Source: Vulcanisaeta sp. JCM 14467
GTDB taxonomy: Archaea; Thermoproteota; Thermoprotei; Thermoproteales; Thermocladiaceae
Length of the DNA stretch: 64,000 nucleotides
Direction: 5' to 3'
Assembly (NCBI RefSeq): GCF_001316245.1
Contig: NZ_BBDM01000011.1
Location: 1 to 64,000, forward strand
The position numbers and the translations under genes were made by a program. Shown piece after piece: positions 41,060-49,599 of the stretch. How positions within the stretch are numbered: position 1 is the first letter of the stretch; the number at the start of each line of letters is the position of its first letter. The notes beneath the pieces are model-generated. The model was not told the origin of the DNA. It worked only from the letters and a program-made list of their open reading frames with translations, and ran no database searches.

Positions 41060-41518
41060 CTCCCTGGTGCCCGTCCTATCCCTTATCAAGGTACTGGATA
41101 TCTTATTGCCAAAGCCATCCTTAATTATTGGAACAGCAATAATGTACAGGGGTCGCAATCCCCTCTCCCTTCTAAGGTTATTAATCTCAATAGCCCTCGG
41201 TAAGGTCTCCAGGCTAACTACTATGGCGTCGATCGTCGGGTCAACGATTGTTGGGCCGTATGGATCATTAATTACGTCAATTATCACATCACGGTCATTA
41301 CCACCCAACTCCTTAATCAAACTCTTTAGGTTAAGGAACCTAATCTTCAGCGGCTTCACCTTATACGTCTTATAGGCCTGGGCAAACTCGTCACTCGTAA
41401 CCCCAACGAGCACCTTACGCCCATAGTTGAGTGCCATGAAGAGTAATGCCGTGTGCCCCGCGTGAAGTGTGTCGAATGTTCCGCCAACAGCAACCTTCCT
41501 AAACCTAAGTCTCTGCAT
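41048..41518 (-). CDS. coaD: Archaeal phosphopantetheine adenylyltransferase
   Basis: About 156 residues; converts 4'-phosphopantetheine to dephospho-CoA. The nucleotidyltransferase motif GGTFDTLHAGHTALL (HxGH type) is at residues 12-26; KISSTLIRDR near the C-terminus is the second signature (ISSTxIR). ATG 41518 (MQRLRFRKVAVG) is preferred to the in-frame ATG 41536. Intact; it overlaps the M28 gene on the other strand by 12 bp. Confidence 0.86.
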   Translation of the reverse strand: MQRLRFRKVAVGGTFDTLHAGHTALLFMALNYGRKVLVGVTSDEFAQAYKTYKVKPLKIRFLNLKSLIKELGGNDRDVIIDVINDPYGPTIVDPTIDAIVVSLETLPRAIEINNLRRERGLRPLYIIAVPIIKDGFGNKISSTLIRDRTGTRELSD

Positions 41519-41677
41519 ATATGGGTAATAATGCAATTGGTAGTACTTAATAAACCTTGAGATTATTGAGGACTTAGTGCCCAGTTAATTGTCAACTATA
41601 TAATTGATGGGTATTAATATATATGGGGTGAAGAAATAACACCTTGAGACTTAGGTTTTTATACCCAGTTATACCCT

Positions 41678-42673
41678 ATGCGCGTGTCATCCATATATAG
41701 GAGGGTTATTAGGATTGGCGAGAAGAGCATAGGCATAACACTGCCTAAGCGGTGGCTTGATGTGTTGAGTGTTGGTGTTGGTGATGTCGTTGAGATTAGC
41801 CTGGTCGGTAAGGTGATCGTTGTTAAGCCAGTCACGCAGGTCGGTGGTGAGACTAATGAGGTCACAATATCACTTGGCGGCTCTATTGATGAGACGACGA
41901 GGGTCATCATTGCCAGCTACATTGAGGGTTACGATAATGTGGAGGTTATTGGGCAGAAGGACGTGATTAGGAAGGCCTTCTCAAGCGTTGAGAAGAAGCT
42001 ACCTGGCTCGTTAATGCTTGAGGGTGATGGTAGCGTGTTAATTAAGGTGGCTACAAGCGAGACTAACGTGGACCTTAACGAGGTCATTAATAGTATGGCT
42101 AATATACTAAACTCCATGTTTAGTAAATTCATTGATTACCTGGAAACGAACAAGGAGGACTTGCTTAAGGAGGTCCTTGAGCTTGACGATCAGATGGATA
42201 AGCTATATTTCCTAGCCCTGAGAACCATTAAGAAGTTGTCCTTCAGGGACCCGAAGAGGGCCATTGATGATACGATAGTGGTGAAGAACCTGGAGCATGC
42301 AGCTGATGCCCTTGATAGGTTATCCAACGCCTTCATGAGGGTACAGGCGACTCAGTGTAGGCATGAGATTAGTGAGAAGCTTAGGGATGTGTGGACTTAT
42401 ATAATGAAGGCCGTGTATTCATATCTGGACAACAGCATAAACAACGCATTGAAGGTCCTGCTCGATAGGGAACGCATGCTGAATAATATGCTCGAACTAG
42501 CCAACATGGGGTGTACAGGGCTAAGTGGTTTATTGACGGCTTCAATACATGAGGGGCAATTAATGGTTGCCCTGGCTGCTGACATAGCCGAGGCAGCCTT
42601 CAGTAGGCATGTTAGAAGTATTGCAAAGCCCGCGAGGATCGTCACAGGCGAGGAGTTAAATAGCGAGGAGTGA
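41678..42673 (+). CDS. AbrB-PhoU fusion, phosphate uptake regulator type
   Basis: Intact 331 residues. An N-terminal AbrB/SpoVT-type DNA-binding domain (YRRVIRIGEKSIGITLPKRW, then VVEISLVGKVIVVKP) is followed by a PhoU helical domain (residues 130-310, with LDDQMDKLYFLALRTIKKL). Archaeal AbrB-PhoU proteins regulate phosphate transport. A TTTTTATAC box about 20 bp upstream also fits a GTG start at 41684 (residue 3). No pst genes are in the window. Its 3' end contains the promoter of a C/D sRNA. Confidence 0.84.
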   Translation: MRVSSIYRRVIRIGEKSIGITLPKRWLDVLSVGVGDVVEISLVGKVIVVKPVTQVGGETNEVTISLGGSIDETTRVIIASYIEGYDNVEVIGQKDVIRKAFSSVEKKLPGSLMLEGDGSVLIKVATSETNVDLNEVINSMANILNSMFSKFIDYLETNKEDLLKEVLELDDQMDKLYFLALRTIKKLSFRDPKRAIDDTIVVKNLEHAADALDRLSNAFMRVQATQCRHEISEKLRDVWTYIMKAVYSYLDNSINNALKVLLDRERMLNNMLELANMGCTGLSGLLTASIHEGQLMVALAADIAEAAFSRHVRSIAKPARIVTGEELNSEE

Positions 42674-42682
42674 GTTTGATTA

Positions 42683-42738
42683 GCGGTGATGAGCACGTCG
42701 GTAGCTGATTAAATGAGGATGGTCAGAGGTGCTGAGAT
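42683..42738 (+). ncRNA. C/D-box sRNA overlapping the METTL5-like gene start
   Basis: Complete archaeal C/D architecture: C box GTGATGA (42686-42692), 12-nt guide GCACGTCGGTAG, D' box CTGA (42705-42708), 5-nt spacer, C' box TGAGGA (42714-42719), 12-nt guide TGGTCAGAGGTG, D box CTGA (42732-42735). A TTAAATA box is centred about 25 bp upstream inside the PhoU gene end. Such RNAs guide 2'-O-methylation of rRNA or tRNA, at the base paired to the fifth guide nucleotide before D or D'. The C' box overlaps the ATG of the downstream gene. Confidence 0.74.
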
Positions 42739-43381
42739 TCGCAGGCTTAGAGATCTTGAGTTGATAATCCAGGGCATACCAGGCTATAAATCGCCGAAGC
42801 TAAACCTCGAGCAGTACATAACCGACGCCAACATAGTTGCCGTAGCCGTGTGGGACGCATACATGAGGAACTACCTAACAGACGCCAGGGTGCTAGACCT
42901 TGGCTGCGGAACCGGCAGGTTCGCAATAGCCGCTGCACTAATGGGCGCTAGGCAGGTGGTGTGTATTGACATAGATGGGGAAGCCCTGGACATAGCCAGG
43001 GAGTCAGCTAGTAAATATGGATTGAGTAATATAGACTTTATCGTAAACGACATCAGGAGCATCACCATCACTGGTAAGTTCAATGTAGTCTTCCAAAACC
43101 CACCCTTTGGAATACAGTCCGAGAGAGGTCTTGACATGAGGTTCCTAAGCGTTGCAATAAGCCATAGTGATGTCGTATATACGATACATAAACTAACAAC
43201 TCTAGACTACGTAAGTAACAAGGTCAACTCATGGGGATGCATCATGAACGTGCTAGACAGGGCAACAATAACAATACCACTCACATATAAGCACCATAGA
43301 AGGAGAATTTACAAAACCGAGGTATTCCTAGCACGAGTAGAGTGTGAGTCTTTACGGGGAATTAGTCCATGTAATCATTAA
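42713..43381 (+). CDS. METTL5-like N6-adenine RNA methyltransferase
   Basis: Intact 222 residues. SAM motif I is VLDLGCGTGRFAIAA; the catalytic motif is QNPPFGIQ (NPPF), as in N6-adenine methyltransferases; KSPKLNLEQYITDANIVA is the METTL5 N-terminal signature. METTL5 methylates one adenine in small-subunit rRNA in eukaryotes. The RLRDLELIIQGIPGY segment is family-like, so the true start must be at ATG 42713 or 42719, inside the C/D sRNA. One RNA modification enzyme thus overlaps one RNA modification guide. Confidence 0.8.
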   Translation: MRMVRGAEIRRLRDLELIIQGIPGYKSPKLNLEQYITDANIVAVAVWDAYMRNYLTDARVLDLGCGTGRFAIAAALMGARQVVCIDIDGEALDIARESASKYGLSNIDFIVNDIRSITITGKFNVVFQNPPFGIQSERGLDMRFLSVAISHSDVVYTIHKLTTLDYVSNKVNSWGCIMNVLDRATITIPLTYKHHRRRIYKTEVFLARVECESLRGISPCNH

Positions 43382-43383
43382 GA

Positions 43384-43677
43384 CCGTCCTCGATGAAGAT
43401 GCGCAGAAATAGGCAAACTAGTACCCTGATGCGGTAACAACTCGGCCACGTACATCATTGTTTTGCTTAGCGTTATTTTCCTCTCGCCGATTTCATCGCC
43501 ACGTACGTACTTAACCCCGACTGTTTTTTTAGCTCTTAACTCGTGATTACGTAGGTCACGTTGTATTTGGGCTTGATTACGTCACTGCTCAAGGCCCTAA
43601 CCTGCTTGATGACCTTGACGTCCTTATCTAAGTCCTCGGTGTGGTGGTCTCGATTGATGTTAAGGCGTGTGTAGTGC
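43384..43677 (-). pseudogene. Degenerate hypothetical coding stretch
   Basis: On the minus strand two protein-like frames abut: RLNINRDHHTEDLDKDVKVI and, after a stop, KKTVGVKYVRGDEIGERKI, then TLSKTMMYVAELLP. They read like one charged protein split by an indel near 43530. No family is recognised. It lies between the METTL5-like gene and the PaREP2b debris in opposite orientation. Confidence 0.25.
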
Positions 43678-43709
43678 CTTATTAATCCAGTTAAGAATTT
43701 TGCATTGAT

Positions 43710-43919
43710 ATGCCCAGTGCTCTGGACGAGTTTGGTGGGTTTGATATGGGGCTTTTGTGGAGGAACAAGTTCTGCACTGGTGTTAAGCGTGGTAGTGAGT
43801 ATCGATGTGGTGGTGAGGCTGATGAAAACGCCGTAAATAAGGCCGTCGAATTATTAATTGAGGCAGTCAATCGAATACAACGTTGGAGGGTTTGGGACCA
43901 TGGTGAGTTGAGGAAATAA
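43710..43919 (+). CDS. Short hypothetical ORF ahead of PaREP2b remnant
   Basis: 69 residues, with FGGFDMGLLWRNKFCTG and a helical EADENAVNKAVELLIEAVNRIQ segment. It ends next to the ATG of the PaREP2b remnant (overlap of 1 bp) and may be an upstream fragment of the same element. No family is recognised. Confidence 0.3.
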   Translation: MPSALDEFGGFDMGLLWRNKFCTGVKRGSEYRCGGEADENAVNKAVELLIEAVNRIQRWRVWDHGELRK

Positions 43920-44776
43920 TGGACGAGTGGCTAATGACTAGGGACAGGCTTGAGGTCCAATAGGTATAAATCAATCAAGGGCAAGATCCTTAGTGACGTC
44001 ACTAGGCTCAGCGAGGAGGGGCTCCTAGCTTCATGCTAACCGCGGTATTGGGCGATGGTAGTGCGGATGTTAAGAAACAACTTAAAAACAATGGTCGTGT
44101 TTACAGTATGGCGGTAATCAAGATTACAATGTCGGGTGAGGAGTTTGAGAGGTGGGAATCGTTGTTTGAAAAACTAAAGAAAATAGGCTTTAGGAGCAGT
44201 AAACCCTATACGGAGGGTAATGTGGTTGAGGTGCCGTTCTACGGAGGAAACGCCATCAATTTAGCAAGGGCTATGATTAGTGTCCTGCCGCCCATACTGC
44301 ATGATGTTTTGGATGCCTTAGCCTTCGATAAGTGGGTCAATCTAAGGAGGATTGCAGAGATGGAGATGAAGTACAGGAGAGGTGAGATGCAGGTAAACGT
44401 GGCCGGTTACGGATTCACGGTGCAAGTTAAAGTGGGTACTATTGTGCTGGAACATAGGGCTAGGGATGATGATGTCGACGAGGTCATTAACGCGTTGAGG
44501 GCTAGGTACGGCAATGAGTTCACCGTTAGTACTCACAAAGGTAGTAGGTATAGGGTTGTGGTGATTCCCGCACGTATGATTGAGAGGTACGAGGACATTA
44601 AGGAGCAGGTAATCCGAATACTGTGCAGAAAGCTCAAGAAAGCAAAGGACGAGGAAAAGAGACGAATGATCACAAAGCACCTCAAGCGATTAACACCCAC
44701 AAAGGAGACCGCCACGGCGGATTATCCCGAGGACCCCACCCAAGACCGAGCCCAGGCAATTAAACAAACGTATTAA
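43919..44776 (+). pseudogene. PaREP2b-like protein, frameshifted
   Basis: The main frame (44033-44776) includes LTAVLGDGSADVKKQ, GRVYSMAVIKITMSGEEF, PFYGGNAINLARAMISVLPP, VLDALAFDKWVNLRRIAEME and a basic C-terminus, which resembles PaREP2b proteins of Pyrobaculum and Vulcanisaeta. Upstream frames (YKSIKGKILSDVTRLSEEG, and before that MDEWLMTRDRLEVQ from ATG 43919) supply more N-terminal sequence after indels near 43963 and 44035. PaREP families are expanded and mobile-looking in Thermoproteales, though no transposase is known. Immediately downstream are a tRNA fragment and tRNA-Leu. Confidence 0.58.
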
Positions 44777-44787
44777 ATAAACAACGA

Positions 44788-44823
44788 ACCCCGGTAGTAT
44801 AACGGTTAAGTACGCAAGCCCCT
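44788..44823 (+). other. tRNA-like 5' half without a 3' half
   Basis: ACCCCGG-TA-GTATAACGGTTAAGTAC-GCAAGCC is a convincing acceptor strand plus D arm (GTA/TAC stem, GG in the loop as in Glu/Gly/Val tRNAs), running into CCCTC where an anticodon loop would be. No complementary anticodon-stem strand, T arm or acceptor strand follows; instead AAAAACTTAAATC, the promoter of tRNA-Leu, appears. It may be a truncated tRNA at an insertion site or one half of a split tRNA, as known from Caldivirga. Confidence 0.42.
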
Positions 44824-44866
44824 CGAACCCAAAAACTTAAATCGCTGTTAATGAACTGTTGAGCTG

Positions 44867-44954
44867 GCGGGGGTGCCCGAGCCAGGTCAAAGGGGACGGG
44901 TTCAGGTCCCGTTGGCGAAGGCCTGCGTGGGTTCAAATCCCACCCCCCGCACCA
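44867..44954 (+). tRNA. tRNA-Leu (anticodon CAG), CCA encoded
   Basis: Acceptor GCGGGGG/CCCCCGC, D arm CCCGAGCCAGGTCAAAGGG, anticodon stem ACGGG/CCCGT with loop TTCAGGT (anticodon CAG), long type II variable arm, T arm GTGGG-TTCAAAT-CCCAC, discriminator A and a genomic CCA (44952-44954). A TATA-like ACTTAAAT is centred about 27 bp upstream. No intron. Confidence 0.9.
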
Positions 44955-45295
44955 GAAATTGAATTATTACGTAAAAATCCTAACTAAATTTGAAGTCGTA
45001 AAATACCTAGAGACCTTTATCCAGGATTGGGTCTATGGGTTTGGTCATTGTTGAGCACTTAGGGCTTTATTGACGTGGACTTAAGGCCAGGGTTTATCTT
45101 CGTACTTTATTAATGAGGTTAATAATTACTTTTCCATAGGTTGGCGGGCATGGTGAGATTTCAATTACATTTGACTATGTCTGACCTATACCTGTACGTG
45201 ATTATTTCCTTTGATCACGTCCTAGTTACTGATTAGTCCCTGAGAGTTGCGGTTAAGCTGCTAAGGTTAAATCATGAATTCCATTAGAAGAGTAT
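44955..45295. other. Gap of 341 bp with no gene seen
   Basis: AT-rich DNA between tRNA-Leu and the convergent secreted-protein gene. It contains short inverted pieces (GTGAT...GATCAC near 45199-45218) but no open frame, C/D motif or promoter I can support. Confidence 0.4.
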
Positions 45296-46213
45296 TTACC
45301 ATGGTTTAAAGCCCGGCCTTGGTATTGATGATGCATTATTTGCTGGGCTTGGCCACGTCATCACCGCCTCGTTACCCACTACGTAGATCCACGCATGTAC
45401 GACGGACTCGCCCGTGAATCCACCCGGCTTTATCGGTGCTGGTTGCCAATCCGTGCCGTTCCAGTACCATAGGGCCAGTATAATGTGGGTCGTGGTGAAG
45501 TTTACGGCAGCAAGGTTTCCTGGTCCGGCGATTACGATGTTCGTGAATGTGCTCGGCACTATTACGGCATTGCCCACTGGGTAGCTCGCATACCAGGTAA
45601 TGTTAATGCCATTACCTGAGTAGCCAAAGTAGGTCTTGCCGTTGTGGATTGTTATGATGAGCCAGCCGCACCGTGTACCTATGGGTCCTAGGTTGTATGA
45701 TAGTAGTTTTGCGTCGATGTTCCAAACCTCATCCCCTACCTGGACTGCGCCAAGTATTGCCTGCCCCCATGTATTCTGCACCCAGTAATTCGTGCTTAGT
45801 AGTGCGTTTAATTGTACTGTGTACCCCGGTGGGCTGTAGGCTCTCGGGTTTGGTTCATAGTCGCAGTTCCTTACTAAGTCGTTATATGCTGTTACGTTGA
45901 TTTCGTTCATACAGTTTGTTAACCAGCCAGCGCTTGCCACCTTTGCATCATAGATGCAGTAATAACCTGCTATTGCCGTTGTGTTTGGGCCATCATAGTA
46001 AATACCGGCTGGTTGATAATTAACAAGTACCACTTTCGCACTGCCCTGGGGTGTGATTAATTGTGGCAATGTGTCATTAATGACCTGTGGCGGTTTTAAG
46101 AGCCATGGGTCCGTGATGGTGAGCCCAATAACCAATGTAATAACCGTGCTAATTATCCCCATCATTAATGCCAGGATTACGGATCTCGCAATCCCTGGTT
46201 TAATAGGCTTCAT
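45296..46213 (-). CDS. Secreted, membrane-tethered thermopsin-like protein
   Basis: Intact 305 residues. N-terminal basic start plus hydrophobic helix (SVILALMMGIISTVITLVIGL) is a signal anchor; the rest is extracytoplasmic, rich in Asn, Tyr, Trp and Gly. The segment LSTNYWVQNTWGQAILGAVQ and the later NFTTTHIILALWYWNGTDW recall the thermopsin acid protease, where YWVQN recurs, but no catalytic Asp pair can be assigned. Archaeal secreted acid proteases fit an acidic hot spring. Alternative: an S-layer-associated or binding protein. Confidence 0.45.
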   Translation of the reverse strand: MKPIKPGIARSVILALMMGIISTVITLVIGLTITDPWLLKPPQVINDTLPQLITPQGSAKVVLVNYQPAGIYYDGPNTTAIAGYYCIYDAKVASAGWLTNCMNEINVTAYNDLVRNCDYEPNPRAYSPPGYTVQLNALLSTNYWVQNTWGQAILGAVQVGDEVWNIDAKLLSYNLGPIGTRCGWLIITIHNGKTYFGYSGNGINITWYASYPVGNAVIVPSTFTNIVIAGPGNLAAVNFTTTHIILALWYWNGTDWQPAPIKPGGFTGESVVHAWIYVVGNEAVMTWPSPANNASSIPRPGFKPW

Positions 46214-46466
46214 TCAATTTCTTCTTTCTAGCAACTTTAAATTCCCTTACTTTCAACTTCAGCTAAAGTAAACATAAAAATTCGATAACAAAACCATGAC
46301 CTACAAACTAAGATTAAATAATAAGCATTCATGCATCCTACATTACTTAGGCTACCTCAACACTAAAACTATGAAGCTTTGCTCGAACTGAAGAGCTAGG
46401 ACTAAGCTTGAAGCGCATCAAGTGCTTCCCATTCTTTATTTTAATGAGCATCCATGACGTTTTTAA

Positions 46467-47170
46467 TCACGGACCTGGCTTCCAGCCCTTAAATGCCACG
46501 TAGTCACCCCTATCATAACCATCGACTGGATACTCAATAGACTCATTGGAGTACTTCGGGTGCCTAGTCAGTGTTTGGGCTACCTTAACAATCACGAAGC
46601 CAGCACCCTCGAGTAGTCTCCTAATCTCATCAACCGTATGCCACCTAGCCTGCCTCACATACTCAATTGGGTACGGACTCGGCGGCCTAACCCTCGCAAT
46701 GTATGGGTCATCCCAGGAACCAAGCAACTCAGCCAACTTATAAAGTAAGCCGTACGAACCCTCGGCAACCACGTCAGCAACGACAATGTGACCGCCAGGC
46801 CTAAGGACCCTATAAGCCTCCCTAACCGCCTTAACATCATCACTCACGTAATCCAGGACCCCATTAAGGATCACAGTGTCAAACGTGGAATCCTCAAAGG
46901 GAGGTTCTCGGCATAGCCAATCCTTACGTTTAAGCCCCTAGCCCTAGCCACCTCAGCCATAGCTGGGCTCGGTTCAACACAGTCGCTAATGATAACGCCA
47001 TACCTAGTCCTGAGAATGAACTCGAAGAGCCCAGAACCGCAACCAACACTCAAGGACCTGCCCGGATTTGGCTCAAGCATATACTTAAGGAGTAGGGCCT
47101 CTGACTCGAGAACGTACTGATTTCTCAGGAACCACGAATCATACTTACTGGCTTCAAACATAATAACCAA
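46467..47170 (-). CDS. Class I SAM-dependent methyltransferase (frameshifted)
   Basis: About 234 residues. Motif I is SLSVGCGSGLFEFIL, with DCVEPSPAMAEVARARG and RIGYAENLPL; the second frame starts near 46890 and gives ILNGVLDYVSDDVKAVREAY, VLRPGGHIVVADVV and the end VAFKGW. The layout is Methyltransf_11/UbiE-like. The frame break lies in the loop after AENLP. Substrate unknown. It is divergent from the PfpI gene across a long AT-rich gap. Confidence 0.75.
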
Positions 47171-47576
47171 CTTATCAATAAATAATAAGCCGGTTTTTAA
47201 GAATTACCACAGTGATACCTTAACCAATGCTATAATGAAAACTAGTATACCCATTTGGGTAGTCGGTCAATTAATTATCACATATCCATGCATAAAGTGT
47301 GTATTGTATTTTTAACTAGGTTTAGTTCCATGAATAATTATTTTAGTTTAACCTATCTAAATTAATTCTAGGACTAATTAAAGGTGATGAAGAACCGTAA
47401 TGGAGAAAACTTAAACATAGTGTGATTACGAACTTTTACACTAATGAAAAATGAAATAACCATTGGGTATTATTTAAGATTTAATTCAAAACTAATAATA
47501 CATTACAATTAGATATTGAGTAATATTTACGAGTAGGAACTTTTAAATATCCTAGTCTTCTATCTCGTTATTGACT
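47171..47576. other. AT-rich gap of about 400 bp, promoter region only
   Basis: No open frame. It has a TTTTAAATATCC element (near 47542-47553), about 30 bp before the PfpI ATG, and an ACAGTGATACC-type stretch near the methyltransferase start. A lone GTGATGA at 47383 has no CTGA partner, so it is not called as a C/D sRNA. Confidence 0.4.
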
Positions 47577-48155
47577 ATGGCGAAGGCCAAGATCTTGATA
47601 ATAGCTGGTGACGCTGTAGAAGCCCTTGAAATCTTCTACCCATACTATAGGCTTAAGGAGGAGGGGTGGGATGTCGATGTTGCAGCTCCAAGTAAGAAGG
47701 ATTTGAGGACGGTGGTTCACGATTTCGAGCCAGGGTGGGAAACATACAGTGAAAAGCCTGGCTATCTCTTCAAGTGGGTTACGAAGACACTTTCGGAGGT
47801 TAGGCCTGAGGAGTATGATGGACTAGTCATACCTGGAGGTAGGATGCCTGAGTATGTTAGGGTTGTTGCACTGGAGGATATTAAGCGCATAGTAAGGCAC
47901 TTCTTCGAGACTGGAAAGCCAGTGGCGGCTATATGCCATGCTCCCCAGATACTAGCGGCTGCCGGAGTAATCAAGGGCAGGAAGATGACTAGTTATATAG
48001 CGGTGAGACCTGAGGTTGAGAATAACGGTGGTATATGGGTTGATGAAGAGGTTGTGGTTGATGGGAACCTGGTCACGTCCAGGGCATGGCCCGATAACCC
48101 AGCCTGGATGAGGGAATTCATAAAGCTTGTAAAGGCTAGAATAGGCAATAAGTAA
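47577..48155 (+). CDS. DJ-1/PfpI-family cysteine protease or glyoxalase
   Basis: Intact 192 residues from ATG 47577. LIIAGDAVEALEIFYPYY is the N-terminal motif; AICHAPQILAAAGVI carries the nucleophile Cys (C120) in the elbow; TSYIAVRPEVENNGG precedes the conserved catalytic-type VTSRAWPDNP segment. PfpI proteins are hexameric intracellular proteases or deglycases in archaea, protecting against heat damage. A tight TATA-like box lies upstream. Confidence 0.85.
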   Translation: MAKAKILIIAGDAVEALEIFYPYYRLKEEGWDVDVAAPSKKDLRTVVHDFEPGWETYSEKPGYLFKWVTKTLSEVRPEEYDGLVIPGGRMPEYVRVVALEDIKRIVRHFFETGKPVAAICHAPQILAAAGVIKGRKMTSYIAVRPEVENNGGIWVDEEVVVDGNLVTSRAWPDNPAWMREFIKLVKARIGNK

Positions 48156-48229
48156 TGCATTAATGTTAAGTAGCATAAGAAGATTATATTTTAAAATATT
48201 AAATTCTACTCTACTTTTTAATATAATTA

Positions 48230-49003
48230 TCACCTATCATTTACGTATGCCACTGTGAAGCTCGAGCCATCACTCGTTAATGAGCTTGGCTGCGCCAGCA
48301 CCTTCCCGTTGTTTGCAGTCATCACTATCTCTACGGTTGCGTAGCACGTGCCCATTACGTCAGTGTAGTCCTGCCCGAAGTATGCAGTGCCGAAGTTAGC
48401 CAGCGCAGTTAATTGTCCATTGACTGTTGGTCTCTCGAGTATGCACTCGGCTGATGAGAGTAGGGCATTGCTTACATTACCCGTCACGGTATACGCCTCA
48501 TTCTCTGTCACGTCCTTTATGATTACCTGGAACTCGCCATTACCTAGATATGTCACGTTCACATAAATAACATCGCCAGGCTTAACCGTGAAGCCCTTAA
48601 TCTCGACAGACGGTGATGGGTAAAACTCATACCAAGCCCAGTAAATGGGCTTACCACCACTGCACTCAACGGCTATCCCAGCCTGTTCAACAGTGCTGTC
48701 ATTATACCCATCAAGCCCAGCCCATAGCGCGACGTACGTCGTCTGCCTGGTACAGGTTACGGAGGGCACAATGAAGGAGCCAGCCACGCTAGTCATAGTA
48801 CCCTCCTGAGCAGGCACTGCATAGCCTGCCCAGTTCAGGCTGTATACCGTTGATGCGTAGCCCGTACCGTGCTTAATCATTGGGTGCATCATTAGCGTTG
48901 GCATTACTAGTGCATGAATTGTGATTGCCATTGCAACTCCTGTTAACGTGAGCATTACAAGTATTGGTGGTAGTCTATCCCTAATCATTAATTGTTCATG
49001 CAT
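48230..49003 (-). CDS. Eqolisin-like glutamic peptidase (family G1), secreted
   Basis: Intact 257 residues. N-terminal hydrophobic anchor (PPILVMLTLTGVAMAITIHAL), then SLNWAGYAVPAQEG, SVAGSFIVPSVTC, VALWAGLDGYNDSTVEQAGI with the catalytic-type Gln (Q107), YWAWYEFYPSP, GDVIYVNVTYLGNGEF and SAECILERPT with the catalytic-type Glu (E190). These are the eqolisin motifs. Family G1 enzymes are acid proteases, best known in fungi and rare in archaea. Active outside the cell, it would suit an acidophilic peptide scavenger. Confidence 0.8.
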   Translation of the reverse strand: MHEQLMIRDRLPPILVMLTLTGVAMAITIHALVMPTLMMHPMIKHGTGYASTVYSLNWAGYAVPAQEGTMTSVAGSFIVPSVTCTRQTTYVALWAGLDGYNDSTVEQAGIAVECSGGKPIYWAWYEFYPSPSVEIKGFTVKPGDVIYVNVTYLGNGEFQVIIKDVTENEAYTVTGNVSNALLSSAECILERPTVNGQLTALANFGTAYFGQDYTDVMGTCYATVEIVMTANNGKVLAQPSSLTSDGSSFTVAYVNDR

Positions 49004-49075
49004 GTTTTAATCTTTAAAATATTACCTTTGTTTACTTTTGATTCATTGAATAAATATTACAGTACTGTCCCTATT

Positions 49076-49519
49076 TTACGCACTTTGTTTTAGGAATTCC
49101 AGGGCCCTGACAGGGTGCTCCTCAGGCTTAACCCTCCTAATGACCTTAGCGACCTTACCCTCTGGATTTATGATAAACGTAACCCTCTCCGCAGTACCCG
49201 TGGGCCTAAGCACGCCATAGGCCTGCGAGACCATCCCCTCACTATCACTCAGCAGCTTGAACTTAACGCCATACTTCTCGGCGAACTTTTTCTGCGTACT
49301 TACTGAGTCCGTACTTATCCCAAAGACCACGACGCCAAGCTTCTCAAATTCATTCCAAAGCCTAACGAATTCCTGGGTCTCTCTGGTGCAACCACTCGTG
49401 AATGCCTTAGGGAAGAAGTATAGCACAACCCACCTGCCCCTATAATTCGAGAGCTTAATGGTTTCCCCATCGTGGCTTTGAAGCTCAAAGTCCGGCGCCT
49501 CCTCTCCCTCCGCAACCAT
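49076..49519 (-). CDS. Peroxiredoxin, BCP/PrxQ type with a single cysteine
   Basis: Intact 147 residues. VVLYFFPKAFTSGCTRETQEF carries the peroxidatic Cys (C44), and FGISTDSV and GTAERVTFIINPEGKV are conserved strands. No second cysteine is present, so it is a 1-Cys enzyme that needs an external reductant. It reduces H2O2 and organic hydroperoxides in the cytoplasm. Divergent from the hypothetical gene at 49600. Confidence 0.9.
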   Translation of the reverse strand: MVAEGEEAPDFELQSHDGETIKLSNYRGRWVVLYFFPKAFTSGCTRETQEFVRLWNEFEKLGVVVFGISTDSVSTQKKFAEKYGVKFKLLSDSEGMVSQAYGVLRPTGTAERVTFIINPEGKVAKVIRRVKPEEHPVRALEFLKQSA

Positions 49520-49599
49520 TGGCTAGTCAATCACGGCTGGTCTTTTCTATGTTTAGTTTGAAGTAACTTAATATAACTGGGTTAGGGTTGCTGAATCTC

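Noticed and set aside
45673-45900. Plus-strand Cys/Leu-rich ORF over the thermopsin-like gene
   Set aside because: Antisense shadow; the minus-strand gene has a signal anchor and an intact 305-residue frame.
47383-47420. GTGATGA as a C/D sRNA
   Set aside because: No CTGA box at the 12-nt spacing and no C' box follow.
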